A stretch of DNA of 64,000 bases from Aureibaculum sp. 2308TA14-22 (GTDB lineage: Bacteria; Bacteroidota; Bacteroidia; Flavobacteriales; Flavobacteriaceae). This document shows, one piece after another, positions 42,885-52,366 of the stretch. The position numbers and the translations under genes were made by a program. Every line of letters starts with the position of its first letter. The first letter of the stretch is position 1. The notes under the pieces are model-generated. The model saw only the letters and a program-made list of their open reading frames with translations. It was not told where the DNA came from and made no database searches. The DNA is taken from positions 2,134,501-2,198,500 of the forward strand of contig NZ_JBEWXT010000001.1 of the NCBI RefSeq assembly GCF_040538665.1. Reading direction: 5' to 3'.

Positions 42885-43274
42885 ATGAATTTAGAAACCA
42901 ATAAAGTAACGGTAAAAAAATCACAAAAAGAGATGTTTGAATTTTTGAGTAACGTTGAAAATTTTGAGCAAATTATGCCAGAAAATACGGACAAATTTGA
43001 AGCTAAAGAAGATTCTTTTTTGTTTGCATTAAAAGGGATGCCAGAAATTCGTCTTAAAATTGAAGAGACCACACCTAGTGAAAAAATAGTGTTAGGCTCA
43101 ACCAGTGATAAATTTCCATTTACCTTAACAGGTAATATTATTAGTATAGATGATGATAATAGCGAGGTACAATTATTATTTGATGGCAAATTCAACCCTA
43201 TGATGGCTATGATGATTAAAAACCCTATTCAAAAATTTATCAGTACATTAAGTGAAAATATTGAAAAACTCTAG
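42885..43274 (+). CDS. SRPBCC-fold protein downstream of pyrE
   Basis: A 129-residue START/SRPBCC-like protein: TVKKSQKEMFEFLSNVENFE, ALKGMPEIRLKIEETTPSEK, GNIISIDDDNSEVQLLFDGK and an ending helix MIKNPIQKFISTLSENIEKL fit the alpha/beta-grip fold that binds hydrophobic ligands. The position after pyrE recurs in flavobacteria. The ligand is unknown. Between its stop and the birA gene lie about 160 bases in which only AT-rich sequence is seen. Confidence 0.8.
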   Translation: MNLETNKVTVKKSQKEMFEFLSNVENFEQIMPENTDKFEAKEDSFLFALKGMPEIRLKIEETTPSEKIVLGSTSDKFPFTLTGNIISIDDDNSEVQLLFDGKFNPMMAMMIKNPIQKFISTLSENIEKL

Positions 43275-43433
43275 TGTATTAATGGTTAAATTGGTTGACT
43301 AATATTTTGCTATGGCCTTTTTCTTTAGACAAGGCAAAATTTGCAAGCATAGTTTAATCTAAGGTTAATAATTTTAACGAGGTATAAAGGAAAAAAATAG
43401 TAAAATAAGTTAATGAATTTACCCATTGACACA

Positions 43434-44165
43434 CTACGCAAATTTAATTTCCTTTAATCCAAATTCTTTTAGGCTCTCATCCTCCAATTCAACTACTAAA
43501 TTACCTGCCATTGATGTGCCTACAATTTTGCCCAAAAATTCCTTTTTATCTGCACTCTTAAACATAGAGGGAATCCCTTTTTTATATAAAATAGCTTCGT
43601 ATTGTTGCTTAATTTTCTTAAACTCTTGTTTTCTCACAGCAATGATTTGATATTGAATTTCCAATAAGATTTTCTCTAGCAACTCATCCTTATCAATAAT
43701 TCTATTTAATATCTTTTTCAATGAGGTTGCCTGAGTTAAATGTTTTTCAAATTTGACTTGGTTAATATTTAAACCTACTCCTACAATTGCATAATTAACA
43801 TTTGAATTTTTTAACACACATTCAATTAAAATACCACATATCTTTTTGCCTGCTGACAAAATGTCGTTAGGCCATTTTACGAATAATCTATCAGGAATAT
43901 AATATCGCAATACATTATAAATAGCAATTGAAATACAGTAATTCAACATGTGTTCGTGAGCGACATTAAGGTTTCCGAACTTAATCAACACACTAAATGT
44001 TAGGTTTTTACCTTTTTCTGAAGTCCATTTGTTATCACCCTGTCCCTTACCTTTTAACTGCTCATCAGCAATTACTACGGTTGCATTTTCTATGTCAGTT
44101 TTTTTAATTAGATCTCTTAAATAAGAGTTTGTAGAATCTATGGCACTAAGTTTGACTATCTTCAT
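43434..44165 (-). CDS. birA: Biotin--[acetyl-CoA-carboxylase] ligase
   Basis: BirA activates biotin and attaches it to carboxyl carrier proteins. The 243-residue protein lacks the N-terminal DNA-binding domain of E. coli BirA, so it is an enzyme only (group I). Motifs: LSAIDSTNSYLRDL, the nucleotide loop KGKGQGDNKWTSEKGKNLTFS (GRGR-like loop, here G-K-G-Q-G), KWPNDILSAGKKICGILIE and AIVGVGLNIN. The open frame reaches 44252, overlapping rsfS; the ATG at 44165 is chosen because it follows a minus-strand -7 box at 44176-44183 and matches the family start. Confidence 0.93.
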   Translation of the reverse strand: MKIVKLSAIDSTNSYLRDLIKKTDIENATVVIADEQLKGKGQGDNKWTSEKGKNLTFSVLIKFGNLNVAHEHMLNYCISIAIYNVLRYYIPDRLFVKWPNDILSAGKKICGILIECVLKNSNVNYAIVGVGLNINQVKFEKHLTQATSLKKILNRIIDKDELLEKILLEIQYQIIAVRKQEFKKIKQQYEAILYKKGIPSMFKSADKKEFLGKIVGTSMAGNLVVELEDESLKEFGLKEIKFA

Positions 44166-44175
44166 ATTATAATTG

Positions 44176-44183
44176 CAAATATA
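44176..44183 (-). promoter_or_regulatory. -7 promoter element (TATATTTG) for birA
   Basis: Ten bases before the birA ATG at 44165, so the leader is very short. Divergent from the rsfS promoter. Confidence 0.55.
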
Positions 44184-44207
44184 ACACATCAATAATGATA
44201 AAATTAA

Positions 44208-44215
44208 TACATTTG
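44208..44215 (+). promoter_or_regulatory. -7 promoter element (TACATTTG) for rsfS-ftsH
   Basis: TACATTTGC, 23 bases before the rsfS ATG at 44239. Confidence 0.55.
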
Positions 44216-44238
44216 CAACAAAATCATAAAGGTAGTTA

Positions 44239-44604
44239 ATGGCGAAAAACAAAGTAAGTACTGATCAGTTAATTTCTGAAATAATAAATGGTATAGATAA
44301 AGTTAAAGGCTTAAATGTTAATATTTTAGACTTAAGAGATATTGAAAATACAGTTTGTGATTATTTTATAGTTTGTGAAGGAGGCTCAAACACCCAAGTA
44401 AATGCAATTTCTGGCTCAATACAAAAAACAGTCAGTAAAGCATTAAAAGAAAATCCATGGCATACTGAAGGTGAAACTAATGCAGAATGGATTTTATTAG
44501 ATTATATAAATGTAGTTGTTCATATTTTTCAGAAACATATCAGAGAATTTTATGACATTGAAAGTTTGTGGGGTGATGCAAAAATTACCACATTAGGAGC
44601 GTAA
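44239..44604 (+). CDS. rsfS: Ribosome silencing factor RsfS
   Basis: RsfS binds ribosomal protein uL14 and blocks subunit joining when nutrients are scarce. The 121-residue protein shows the family core: GLNVNILDLRDIENTVCDYFIVCEGGSNTQV (split here as ILDLRDIENTVCDYF and IVCEGGSNTQV), NPWHTEGETNAEWILLDYINVVVHIF and REFYDIESLWGDA. Length is typical. It is 30 bases upstream of ftsH and the pair is a conserved Bacteroidota order. Confidence 0.95.
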   Translation: MAKNKVSTDQLISEIINGIDKVKGLNVNILDLRDIENTVCDYFIVCEGGSNTQVNAISGSIQKTVSKALKENPWHTEGETNAEWILLDYINVVVHIFQKHIREFYDIESLWGDAKITTLGA

Positions 44605-44634
44605 TAGTAAACAATAACAATTTAGAACACATCG

Positions 44635-46680
44635 ATGAGTAAGGATAATAAAAAAAATAATAACAAACCTTTTAAGGAGTTTAAGTTTAAATTCAATTTT
44701 TATTGGATTTATGGTATTTTATTTGCTTTAATAATTGGCTATCAATTCTTTAACAGTTCAGAGTTAGCTACAAGCAAATTAACTGAAAATGAATTTAATG
44801 AAATATTAAAGCAAAATGATGTTGAAAAGGTTGTAATCGTAAATAATGATGTAGCTCAGATTTTTATTAAAGAAGAATCTTTGCAAAAAGAGAAATATAA
44901 CCAAAAGACTAAAAGCCCATTTTATAATTCAAAAGACCCATTATATGTTTATGACTTTGGCGATTTGCAAAATTTTGAAAAAGACTTAGGTAGTTATAAG
45001 AAAGAATATAACTTAGATTTTGATTCAAACAATAAAACAGAAACCAGTATTTGGGATGGTCTTTTTATGTGGCTGCCGTTCATATTTATAATAGCCATTT
45101 GGATTTTTATTATGAGACGTATGTCTGGATCTGGTGGCGGTGGCGGACCCGGCGGACAAATTTTTAATATTGGGAAATCAAAAGCCAAGTTATTTGACCA
45201 AGACCAAAAAGTACAAACTTCATTTAAAGATGTTGCTGGATTAGAAGGTGCAAAAGAAGAAGTTCAAGAAATTGTAGATTTCCTAAAAAACCCTGATAAA
45301 TATACTAAGCTAGGCGGTAAAATTCCTAAAGGAGCATTATTAGTAGGCCCTCCTGGAACTGGAAAAACCTTATTAGCTAAAGCTGTTGCTGGTGAAGCAA
45401 AAGTGCCGTTCTTTTCATTGTCGGGTTCAGATTTTGTAGAAATGTTTGTAGGTGTTGGAGCTTCTCGTGTAAGAGATTTGTTTAAACAAGCAGCTCAAAA
45501 ATCACCCTCAATAATTTTTATTGATGAAATTGATGCCATTGGTAGAGCTAGAGGGAAAAACAATTTTACAGGCGGAAATGATGAACGCGAAAATACCTTA
45601 AATCAGCTACTGACTGAAATGGATGGGTTTGGCACAGATACAAATGTTATAGTGCTAGCTGCTACAAACCGTGCTGATGTTTTAGATAAAGCCCTCATGC
45701 GTGCGGGTAGATTTGACAGACAAATCTATGTGGACTTACCAGATATGAACGAGCGTAAAGAAATTTTTGAAGTACATATTAGGCCTCTAAAAATGGACAA
45801 AGATGTTGATGTTGAATTTTTGGCAAAACAAACGCCGGGGTTTTCAGGTGCAGATATAGCTAATGTATGTAATGAAGCTGCGTTAGTTGCCGCTAGACAA
45901 GATAAAAAAGCAGTACATCATCAAGATTTCCTAGATGCCGTTGATAGAATTGTAGGTGGGTTAGAAAAGAAAAATAAAATCATTACCCAAAAAGAAAAGA
46001 AAACCATTGCTTATCATGAAGCGGGTCACGCCACAGTTAGCTGGACACTAGAACATGCTGCTCCTTTGGTAAAAGTAACTATCGTACCAAGAGGGCAATC
46101 ACTAGGTGCTGCTTGGTATTTACCGGAAGAGAGAATGATTGTTCAAACTGAGCAAATGTTAGATGAAATGTGTGCAACCTTAGGTGGTAGAGCTGCAGAA
46201 CAATTAATTTTTGGAAAAATTTCTACTGGTGCGTTGAGTGATCTTGAAAAAATCACCAAACAGGCTAGAGCAATGATTACGGTTTATGGACTAAGTGATA
46301 AGTTAGGAAACATAACATATTACGACTCTTCTGGGCAATCTGATTACAATTTTTCAAAACCCTACAGTGAAGAAACAGCTGTGTTAATTGATAAAGAAAT
46401 ATCCGAATTAATTGAAACACAGTACAAAAGAGCGATTAAAATCCTTACAGAACACAAAGAGGAATTAACCACCTTAGCAGAACTTCTATTAGAGAAAGAA
46501 GTTATTTTCAGTGATGATTTGGTGAAAATATTTGGCGAAAGACCTTTTGTAAAAGAGCCTTTGGCTGTAAAAAAAGCTGATGAGAAATCAGAAAAAAAAG
46601 TAACCAAAGAAGTTAAAGAAGAAATAAAAGACGAAAAAGATGTGAACAATGAGGGCGAGATTTCAACAGAATTAGCCTAA
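44635..46680 (+). CDS. ftsH: ATP-dependent zinc metalloprotease FtsH
   Basis: FtsH is the membrane-bound AAA+ protease that removes misassembled membrane and regulatory proteins. The 681-residue protein has two transmembrane segments (near 25-42 and 142-162), a Gly-rich linker ([14 protein letters not shown]), Walker A GPPGTGKT, Walker [13 protein letters not shown], the second-region-of-homology block [17 protein letters not shown] and the zinc site HEAGH. The last 40 residues are a Lys/Glu-rich tail ([20 protein letters not shown]), common in Bacteroidota FtsH. Confidence 0.97.
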   Translation: MSKDNKKNNNKPFKEFKFKFNFYWIYGILFALIIGYQFFNSSELATSKLTENEFNEILKQNDVEKVVIVNNDVAQIFIKEESLQKEKYNQKTKSPFYNSKDPLYVYDFGDLQNFEKDLGSYKKEYNLDFDSNNKTETSIWDGLFMWLPFIFIIAIWIFIMRRMSGSGGGGGPGGQIFNIGKSKAKLFDQDQKVQTSFKDVAGLEGAKEEVQEIVDFLKNPDKYTKLGGKIPKGALLVGPPGTGKTLLAKAVAGEAKVPFFSLSGSDFVEMFVGVGASRVRDLFKQAAQKSPSIIFIDEIDAIGRARGKNNFTGGNDERENTLNQLLTEMDGFGTDTNVIVLAATNRADVLDKALMRAGRFDRQIYVDLPDMNERKEIFEVHIRPLKMDKDVDVEFLAKQTPGFSGADIANVCNEAALVAARQDKKAVHHQDFLDAVDRIVGGLEKKNKIITQKEKKTIAYHEAGHATVSWTLEHAAPLVKVTIVPRGQSLGAAWYLPEERMIVQTEQMLDEMCATLGGRAAEQLIFGKISTGALSDLEKITKQARAMITVYGLSDKLGNITYYDSSGQSDYNFSKPYSEETAVLIDKEISELIETQYKRAIKILTEHKEELTTLAELLLEKEVIFSDDLVKIFGERPFVKEPLAVKKADEKSEKKVTKEVKEEIKDEKDVNNEGEISTELA

Positions 46681-46721
46681 TCTTTTCTTAAATATATATT
46701 TTTGAGAAACTCTCATAGTAA

Positions 46722-47303
46722 ATGAATCTTTTTAAAAAAATTTTTAGCTCGGTCCCCGAAGATAATACTAAAACTACAGTTTTAGAAATGCATTCTTTAG
46801 ACGAAACTTTTGTACAAAACTTTATCGATAAGGGCGGTAAATTTCTGTACTGTACCAATCAAGAAGAAGTTAATCAACATTTATCTGATATTATTAAAGA
46901 AAACAACTGGGAAAAAGTAGTTTGTTTTAATAATGATTTAAAGAAAATTTTGACAATTGTCGATTCGGATAACACATCAACTGTCATTGAGCAATATCCA
47001 TTTTTCACCTATTGTGAACACTTACTTGCTGATGAGGGAAGTATATTATTTTCTTCTGAACAAGTACGCTATCACAAAATTGTGGACTTACCCGATTATT
47101 TTATCGTTTTTGCGAAAACCAGTCAAATGGTAAAAGATAAAAGTGAAGGGTTAATGGGTATTAGACAGACTTATGAAAAAAACTTCCCTACGAACATCAG
47201 TTCAATAAAAAGTTATGTACCAGAAAAAGTTGATGATGATTTTTTAAGCTTCGGTAATAATAATGCAAAAAACTTATATTTGCTGTTGTTAGAAGATTTG
47301 TAA
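46722..47303 (+). CDS. LUD domain protein (LutC/YkgG-like)
   Basis: A 193-residue LUD-domain protein, the fold of LutC in the lactate-utilisation complex. The segments KFLYCTNQEEVNQHLSDII, EQYPFFTYCEHLLADEGSIL and GIRQTYEKNFPTNISSIKSY fit the family, although the expected D-x-G and T-Q/E-T-G-S/T motifs are weak. There is no lutA or lutB nearby; the gene sits between ftsH and cdsA, as in many flavobacteria, so lactate metabolism is not implied. It ends one base before cdsA starts. Confidence 0.78.
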   Translation: MNLFKKIFSSVPEDNTKTTVLEMHSLDETFVQNFIDKGGKFLYCTNQEEVNQHLSDIIKENNWEKVVCFNNDLKKILTIVDSDNTSTVIEQYPFFTYCEHLLADEGSILFSSEQVRYHKIVDLPDYFIVFAKTSQMVKDKSEGLMGIRQTYEKNFPTNISSIKSYVPEKVDDDFLSFGNNNAKNLYLLLLEDL

Positions 47304-47304
47304 A

Positions 47305-48099
47305 ATGCGAGAAATCCTTATCAGGGCTTTATCAGGAATTATTTATGTAGCTATTATTATTGGAAGTATTCTTTACTCCAAAGAGTCTTTCTATCTCGTC
47401 TTTTTTATATTAATGCTTTTATGCCTTTATGAATTTAAAAACCTAATACATCTTAGTTATAAATGGACGTTTGTAGTAGCAACATTAATCTATGTAAATT
47501 ATATAGATGTTCCTAGTTTAGACTATAAATATTTGCATTTTTTTCTAATTATAAGTTTATTCGTCCCAGTAATTTATCAATTATTCAAATCTAAAATCAC
47601 CTTAACTTCTAGTAAATTAGGGCATTATTTTTTAGCGTTAGCCTATATAGCGTTACCTTTTGCAATGTTAATTCAAATTCCTTTTATTAACGGTAACTAT
47701 CATCCTGAAATTATTATCAGTATTTTTATATTAATTTGGGTTAGCGATACTTTTGCCTATTTGGTAGGAAGTAATTTTGGTAAAACCAAGCTCTACGAAA
47801 AAGTATCACCCAACAAAACAGTTGAAGGAGCTCTGGGAGGCTTAGTGGCTGCTTTAATTGCCGGGTATATAATTTCATTATATTTGACAGAAATTGCTTT
47901 ATTACATTGGATAATAATTGCTTTTATAGTATTTTGTTTTGGTCTTTTGGGCGATTTAATTGAGTCTAAATTTAAAAGAGAAGCAGGCGTAAAAGACAGT
48001 AGCAATTTTATACCCGGGCATGGCGGATTTTTAGATCGGTTAGATAGTATTATTTTTGCTGCACCTTTTGTTTACGTATATTTACACATCATTACTTAA
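47305..48099 (+). CDS. cdsA: Phosphatidate cytidylyltransferase
   Basis: CdsA makes CDP-diacylglycerol from phosphatidate and CTP, the branch point of phospholipid synthesis. The 264-residue protein has about eight transmembrane segments and the C-terminal signature: VSDTFAYLVGSNFGKTKLYE, SPNKTVEGALGG, then LGDLIESKFKREAGVKDSSN and IPGHGGFLDRLDSIIFAAP, with the metal-binding Asp residues present. It is followed after ten bases by psd, so two steps of phosphatidylethanolamine synthesis are encoded together. Confidence 0.95.
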   Translation: MREILIRALSGIIYVAIIIGSILYSKESFYLVFFILMLLCLYEFKNLIHLSYKWTFVVATLIYVNYIDVPSLDYKYLHFFLIISLFVPVIYQLFKSKITLTSSKLGHYFLALAYIALPFAMLIQIPFINGNYHPEIIISIFILIWVSDTFAYLVGSNFGKTKLYEKVSPNKTVEGALGGLVAALIAGYIISLYLTEIALLHWIIIAFIVFCFGLLGDLIESKFKREAGVKDSSNFIPGHGGFLDRLDSIIFAAPFVYVYLHIIT

Positions 48100-48109
48100 T
48101 TAATCTAAA

Positions 48110-48763
48110 ATGTTTCATAAAGAAGGATATAAGATAATAATACTCTCAATGCTTATTTTTGCTGGGGTTGTTTTATTGGTAGATAACCTTGTACATATTG
48201 AATGGCTAAGAACCTCAATTATGGTGCTGTTTCTTATTTTATTTGTGCTTATCCTTCAATTTTTCAGAAACCCAAAAAGACTAACCGTAGAAAATGACAA
48301 ACAAATAATTGCACCTGTTGACGGCAAAGTTGTAGTTATTGAAGAAGTTGAGGAGCCTGAATTTTTTAAGGATAAACGTAGGCAGATTTCGATATTTATG
48401 TCACCTTTAAATGTACACGTAACGCGATACCCTATTGGTGGTAAAATAGTTTTTAGCAAATACCATCCGGGTAAATATTTGGTAGCATGGCATCCAAAAT
48501 CCTCAACGGAAAATGAGAGAACAACAGTTGTTGTAGAAAACAGTGCGGTAGGCAAGGTATTACATCGGCAAATAGCCGGAGCAATGGCCAAGCGGATTGT
48601 CAATTACGCTGTGGAAAATGATAACGCTACACAGGGAGCCGATTCTGGATTTATTAAGTTTGGGTCTAGAGTAGATGTATTTATACCTTTAGATATGAAA
48701 ATAAATGTATCAATAAACGATAAAGTAAAAGGAGGTGAAACCGTAATAGCCGAATATGTCTAA
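48110..48763 (+). CDS. psd: Phosphatidylserine decarboxylase, short type
   Basis: Psd converts phosphatidylserine to phosphatidylethanolamine with a pyruvoyl cofactor made by self-cleavage. The 217-residue proenzyme has two N-terminal transmembrane segments, APVDGKVVVIEEVEEPEF, ISIFMSPLNVHVTRYPIGG, YHPGKYLVAWHPKSSTENER and the cleavage motif GSR in GFIKFGSRVDVFIPLD near the C-terminus; Ser becomes the pyruvoyl group. This short form with GSR/GSS is usual in Bacteroidota. It overlaps the acyl-CoA-binding protein gene by eight bases. Confidence 0.95.
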   Translation: MFHKEGYKIIILSMLIFAGVVLLVDNLVHIEWLRTSIMVLFLILFVLILQFFRNPKRLTVENDKQIIAPVDGKVVVIEEVEEPEFFKDKRRQISIFMSPLNVHVTRYPIGGKIVFSKYHPGKYLVAWHPKSSTENERTTVVVENSAVGKVLHRQIAGAMAKRIVNYAVENDNATQGADSGFIKFGSRVDVFIPLDMKINVSINDKVKGGETVIAEYV

Positions 48764-49025
48764 ACTTGATGATAGATTTAAAACCGCTTTTGATATTGCC
48801 TCAGTAATGACGCAAAGAATTCCGCCCGATATTATGTTAAAATTCTATGCATATTACAAGCAGGCAACAAAAGGCGAAAATTACAAACAACCTACTGGAG
48901 GTATTCCTTTAAAAAATGCTTTTAAACTTAACGCATGGCTTCAAATTAAAAATTTAAGCACCGATGAAGCCAAAGAAAAATATATTGAATTAGTTGAAGA
49001 AATTACAAATCAAAAAATAAATTAA
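48756..49025 (+). CDS. Acyl-CoA-binding protein
   Basis: An 89-residue four-helix ACBP: LDDRFKTAFDIASVMTQRI, LKFYAYYKQATKGENY (the YxxYKQAT ligand-binding core), FKLNAWLQIKNLSTDEAKEK and YIELVEEI are the four helices in order. It binds and carries long-chain acyl-CoA esters in the cytoplasm. The link to phospholipid genes cdsA and psd is sensible, and the eight-base overlap with psd argues for coupled translation. ACBPs are uncommon in bacteria outside a few groups including Bacteroidota. Confidence 0.93.
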   Translation: MSKLDDRFKTAFDIASVMTQRIPPDIMLKFYAYYKQATKGENYKQPTGGIPLKNAFKLNAWLQIKNLSTDEAKEKYIELVEEITNQKIN

Positions 49026-49026
49026 C

Positions 49027-49638
49027 ATGAACTTTATTAAAAAAATAATAATTGTATCTCTAGGATTACTTTTAAGTTTCAATGCTATTTCCTGCAAAAA
49101 AGAAATTGAAAAAGCACCAGCCAAATTCTCCGTTGAAGCTAAAACCATTACTGTAAACTGGACTGGTTATAAAACTACAGATAAAGTACCTGTAAATGGT
49201 GTTTTTCAAGAAATTGTAATTAATAATGTAAAAAACGATACTTCTGCGGTAGGTGCATTAAGCGGTACAACTTTTGACATTCCTGTGAGCAGTTTGTTTT
49301 CTAAAGACCCAACTAGAGATTCTAAACTCAAAGAACTCTTTTTTGGGGTTATGGATGCTACCATATCGTTAACGGGTACGTTAAATTTAAATACTGACGG
49401 TACTGGAAATGTAGATTTAAAAATGAATGGTGTTCAACACAAAGTACCTGTAACATATATTGCTAGTGGTCAATTGGTTGAATTAGAAGGCACATTAAAT
49501 TTAGAAGATTTTAAAGCAGAATCTGCTTTAGCCTCAATAAGTGAAGCTTGTTTTGATTTACATAAAGGTGCAGATGGCGTGAGTAAAACTTGGAGCGAAG
49601 TTGGCATTAGTGCTGCAGTGTATTTAAAGAAGGAGTAA
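49027..49638 (+). CDS. YceI-like lipoprotein
   Basis: A 203-residue predicted lipoprotein: signal peptide with lipobox SFNAISC (Cys20), then a strand-rich domain with TITVNWTGYKTTDKVPVNGV, SGTTFDIPVSSLFSKDPTRD and LKELFFGVMDATISLTGTLN, the pattern of YceI-family lipocalin-like proteins that bind isoprenoid or other lipids in a long cavity. It starts one base after the ACBP stop. A terminator follows at 49663-49686. Confidence 0.83.
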   Translation: MNFIKKIIIVSLGLLLSFNAISCKKEIEKAPAKFSVEAKTITVNWTGYKTTDKVPVNGVFQEIVINNVKNDTSAVGALSGTTFDIPVSSLFSKDPTRDSKLKELFFGVMDATISLTGTLNLNTDGTGNVDLKMNGVQHKVPVTYIASGQLVELEGTLNLEDFKAESALASISEACFDLHKGADGVSKTWSEVGISAAVYLKKE

Positions 49639-49662
49639 ATTTATTATTTATAGGATAAGGAA

Positions 49663-49686
49663 AAAGCAGCTCAAATGAGCTGCTTT
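49663..49686. terminator. Bidirectional terminator between the YceI gene and aqpZ
   Basis: AAAGCAGCTCA pairs perfectly with TGAGCTGCTTT across a tiny AA loop, and there are T-rich bases on the right and A-rich on the left, so both convergent genes can use it. Confidence 0.85.
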
Positions 49687-49706
49687 CTTTATTTAAGCTT
49701 TATTTT

Positions 49707-50384
49707 TTACCCTTCAGGCTTAATCACTTTCCAAATTAAGGCACCTACAACACCTCCAATAATTGGAGCTACAATAAACAGCCACAATTGTGTTAAAGCT
49801 TCTCCTTGTACAAATAAGGCAGGACCAATACTACGTGCTGGGTTTACCGAAGTACCGGTAATTGGTATGCCAACTATGTGTATCATAGTCAACGCTAAAC
49901 CTATGGCAATACCTGCAAATTTTCCATTCGCATTTTTGTGAGTTACACCAAAAATCACTAATAAAAAGATTGCGGTTAACACTACTTCTGCAATAAAAGC
50001 AGATTGCATGCCATATCCATTGGGCGAACTTGTTCCATATCCGTTTTGGCCTAATCCGTTGGCAGCAATATCATAATCTGCATGCCCTCCAGCAATTAAA
50101 AACAACACCCCTGCACCTAAAACAGCACCAATAATTTGGAAGACTATATAGCCCCCAGCGTCTTTGGCATTAATTTTTCCAGCAAATAGCATCCCAACCG
50201 TAATAGCAGGATTAATATGACATCCAGATACAGGGCCAATAGCATAGACCATTGCTAATACAGCAATACCAAATGCAAACGAAATTCCTAAAAAGCCGAC
50301 GTCTCCACCAGCAATAACTGCACTACCACAGCCAATAAAAACAAGGACAAATGTCCCGAACATTTCTGCTAAATAATTTTTCAT
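49707..50384 (-). CDS. aqpZ: Aquaporin of the MIP family (AqpZ-like)
   Basis: A 225-residue channel with six membrane helices and both NPA boxes: GCHINPAITVGM near 60-70 and TGTSVNPARSIGPALF near 183-198. The Arg after the second NPA is the selectivity-filter residue. The short TM loops and ARSIGPALF are typical of water-selective AqpZ rather than glycerol facilitators. The frame opens at 50411, overlapping the next gene on the other strand; the ATG at 50384 with MKNYLAEMFGTFVLVFIGCG is the natural start. Confidence 0.92.
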   Translation of the reverse strand: MKNYLAEMFGTFVLVFIGCGSAVIAGGDVGFLGISFAFGIAVLAMVYAIGPVSGCHINPAITVGMLFAGKINAKDAGGYIVFQIIGAVLGAGVLFLIAGGHADYDIAANGLGQNGYGTSSPNGYGMQSAFIAEVVLTAIFLLVIFGVTHKNANGKFAGIAIGLALTMIHIVGIPITGTSVNPARSIGPALFVQGEALTQLWLFIVAPIIGGVVGALIWKVIKPEG

Positions 50385-50462
50385 AATGTATAAAGTTTGG
50401 TTAATAATCAAGTTACAAGGTAGTCAAAAAAAGTTATGCTTTAAAAATTCATCTAATTTCAG

Positions 50463-50470
50463 TACCTTTG
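50463..50470 (+). promoter_or_regulatory. -7 promoter element (TACCTTTG)
   Basis: TACCTTTGCAC, 14 bases before the ATG at 50485; it fixes the start of the 67-residue gene and excludes the frame beginning at 50386. Confidence 0.6.
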
Positions 50471-50484
50471 CACAAAGATTAATT

Positions 50485-50688
50485 ATGAAATTATTATTGC
50501 TAACATTAGGCTTATTAGCCATTGCTTTTGCAGGAATTGCTATTAAAATTTGGGCAAAAAAGGATGGTAAATTTGCAGGCACTTGTGCAAGTCAGAACCC
50601 CATGTTAAATAAAAACGGCGATTCTTGCGGTTTTTGTGGTAAAACACCAGATCAGTTTGATACCTGCACTGAACCTCAACATAACTAA
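50485..50688 (+). CDS. Small membrane protein with four cysteines
   Basis: A 67-residue protein: an N-terminal membrane segment or signal (LLLLTLGLLAIAFAGIAI) and a short tail with Cys in GTCASQNP, DSCGFCGK and FDTC, arranged C-x(14)-C-x2-C-x(8)-C, suggesting a small metal-binding or disulphide knot. The family is usually annotated only as membrane or secreted protein. Its stop overlaps the ATG of the glycosyltransferase gene by one base, so they are translated together. Confidence 0.75.
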   Translation: MKLLLLTLGLLAIAFAGIAIKIWAKKDGKFAGTCASQNPMLNKNGDSCGFCGKTPDQFDTCTEPQHN

Positions 50689-51812
50689 TGCTAACTTTTT
50701 TATATGTAATTTTTATGTTGAGTGTGCTCACTCAACTATGTTTCTTTTACATATTTAACAAATTTTCTTTCTCCAAACCTCAAAAACCAACTTCGTTACA
50801 ACCTAGTGTTTCTATACTAATTTGTGCTAGGAACGAAGCAAAAAACTTAAAACGAAACTTAAAAAAAGTACTGACTCAAAATTATCCTGATTTTGAAGTT
50901 ATCGTTATAAACGATGCGTCTACAGATGGTACTTCTGCCCTACTACAAAAATATCAAACAACATTTTCACACTTAAAAGTTGTTGAAATTGAAGCTTCAA
51001 AAAATTATTCGGGAAATAAAAAAAATGCAATAACTAAAGGCGTAAAGGCTTCAAAATGCGATTGCCTTTTATTTACTGATGCCGATTGCATGCCTATTTC
51101 AGAATATTGGATATCAGAAATGACCTCTCATTTTTCTGATACCGAAAAAATTGTATTAGGTTATGGTGCGTATCAAAAAATCAAGAATTCTTTTTTAAAT
51201 AAACTAATCCGTTTTGAAACATTAATAACCGTAGTTCAGTACTTTTCTTATACTAAAATAGGCCTTCCGTATATGGGTGTTGGCAGAAATTTGGCCTATA
51301 AAAAAGAGCTGTTCAACAAAGTTAATGGTCTAGAAAATCATATACATATCAAATCTGGTGATGATGATTTATTTATTAATCAAGTAGCCAACAAACAAAA
51401 TACCGCCATTTGTTTTACCAAAAACAGCTTTACGGTTTCAAAGCCAAAAATCACCTTTAAAAATTGGATAAAACAGAAAAGAAGACATATTACCACCGCC
51501 AATTATTATAGTCCCATTCACAAATTTTTGCTAGGAATCTATTATTTATCTCAGGTCTCATTTTGGGTGTTGGCAATATTTCTCTTGGCATTTTCGTTAA
51601 TTGGGCAAATGGATTCCGATAGCTATCGGGAGATTGTAATTGCATTAATTCTAATACGACTTTTAGTACACTATATTATTATTGGCAGAGCCGCACAAAA
51701 GCTAAATGAAAGAGATTTGATTTTATGGTTTCCTTTATTAGATATATATTTAGTTTTTATTCAATTTGGCATATTCATTGCAAACTTATTTAGAAAACCC
51801 AATACTTGGTAA
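50688..51812 (+). CDS. Family 2 glycosyltransferase, membrane-bound
   Basis: A 374-residue GT2 enzyme: an N-terminal membrane segment, SILICARNEAKNLKRNLKKV, VIVINDASTDGTSALL, the metal-binding LLFTDADCMP (DAD), SGDDDLFINQ (catalytic Asp) and KQKRRHITTANYY (a variant of the QxxRW acceptor motif), then three to four C-terminal transmembrane helices. This layout is that of processive or polymer-building glycosyltransferases at the inner membrane. Donor and product are unknown. It is followed by an ECF sigma gene with a seven-base overlap. Confidence 0.9.
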   Translation: MLTFLYVIFMLSVLTQLCFFYIFNKFSFSKPQKPTSLQPSVSILICARNEAKNLKRNLKKVLTQNYPDFEVIVINDASTDGTSALLQKYQTTFSHLKVVEIEASKNYSGNKKNAITKGVKASKCDCLLFTDADCMPISEYWISEMTSHFSDTEKIVLGYGAYQKIKNSFLNKLIRFETLITVVQYFSYTKIGLPYMGVGRNLAYKKELFNKVNGLENHIHIKSGDDDLFINQVANKQNTAICFTKNSFTVSKPKITFKNWIKQKRRHITTANYYSPIHKFLLGIYYLSQVSFWVLAIFLLAFSLIGQMDSDSYREIVIALILIRLLVHYIIIGRAAQKLNERDLILWFPLLDIYLVFIQFGIFIANLFRKPNTW

Positions 51813-52366
51813 AAAAAACAGAAAATATAATTGATAGCATAAATAAAGCTAAACAAGGTGATGAAACTTCATACACCTTTTTGTTGAACATTTTTTGGAA
51901 GGATATTTATCGGTTTATTTTAAACAAAACCAGTGATGAAAACGAAGCAGAAGATTTAACTATCAGAACTTTTGCAAAAGCCTTTGACAAAATTGACACA
52001 TTCGATGAAAATTACGAGTTTAAAACGTGGTTAATATCAATTGGAAACAATTTATACATAGACCAGTTACGTAAGAAGAAGACTGAGACTATTTCTTTGC
52101 ATAAAAAAAATTTAGAGGCACATAAAATTGAAGACGAAGAACCTACACCCGATGATTTATTGATTATTGAGCAAAATTTAGCCGAATTATTAGCATATAT
52201 AAAACAGTTAAAACCTCATTACCAAGAAATTATAAACCTTCGTTTTTTTCAAGAAATGAGCTATAAAGAAATGGTGGAAGAGCTTGACGAACCCATGAGC
52301 AATATAAAAGTAAAATTATTAAGAGCAAAAAAATTATTGGCTGAAATAATCAATGCTTCTAAATGA
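51806..52366 (+). CDS. RNA polymerase ECF-type sigma factor
   Basis: A 186-residue ECF sigma factor. Region 2 is TFLLNIFWKDIYRFILNKTS to DLTIRTFAKAFDKIDTFDE and FKTWLISIGNNLYIDQLRKK; region 4 is LKPHYQEIINLRFFQEMSYKEMVEELDEPMSNIKVKLLRAKK (helix-turn-helix). The start is a TTG at 51806, inside the end of the glycosyltransferase gene, so translation is probably coupled to it. No anti-sigma gene follows. It may be constitutively active like SigX/EcfG-free forms; target genes are unknown. Confidence 0.9.
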   Translation: MVKKTENIIDSINKAKQGDETSYTFLLNIFWKDIYRFILNKTSDENEAEDLTIRTFAKAFDKIDTFDENYEFKTWLISIGNNLYIDQLRKKKTETISLHKKNLEAHKIEDEEPTPDDLLIIEQNLAELLAYIKQLKPHYQEIINLRFFQEMSYKEMVEELDEPMSNIKVKLLRAKKLLAEIINASK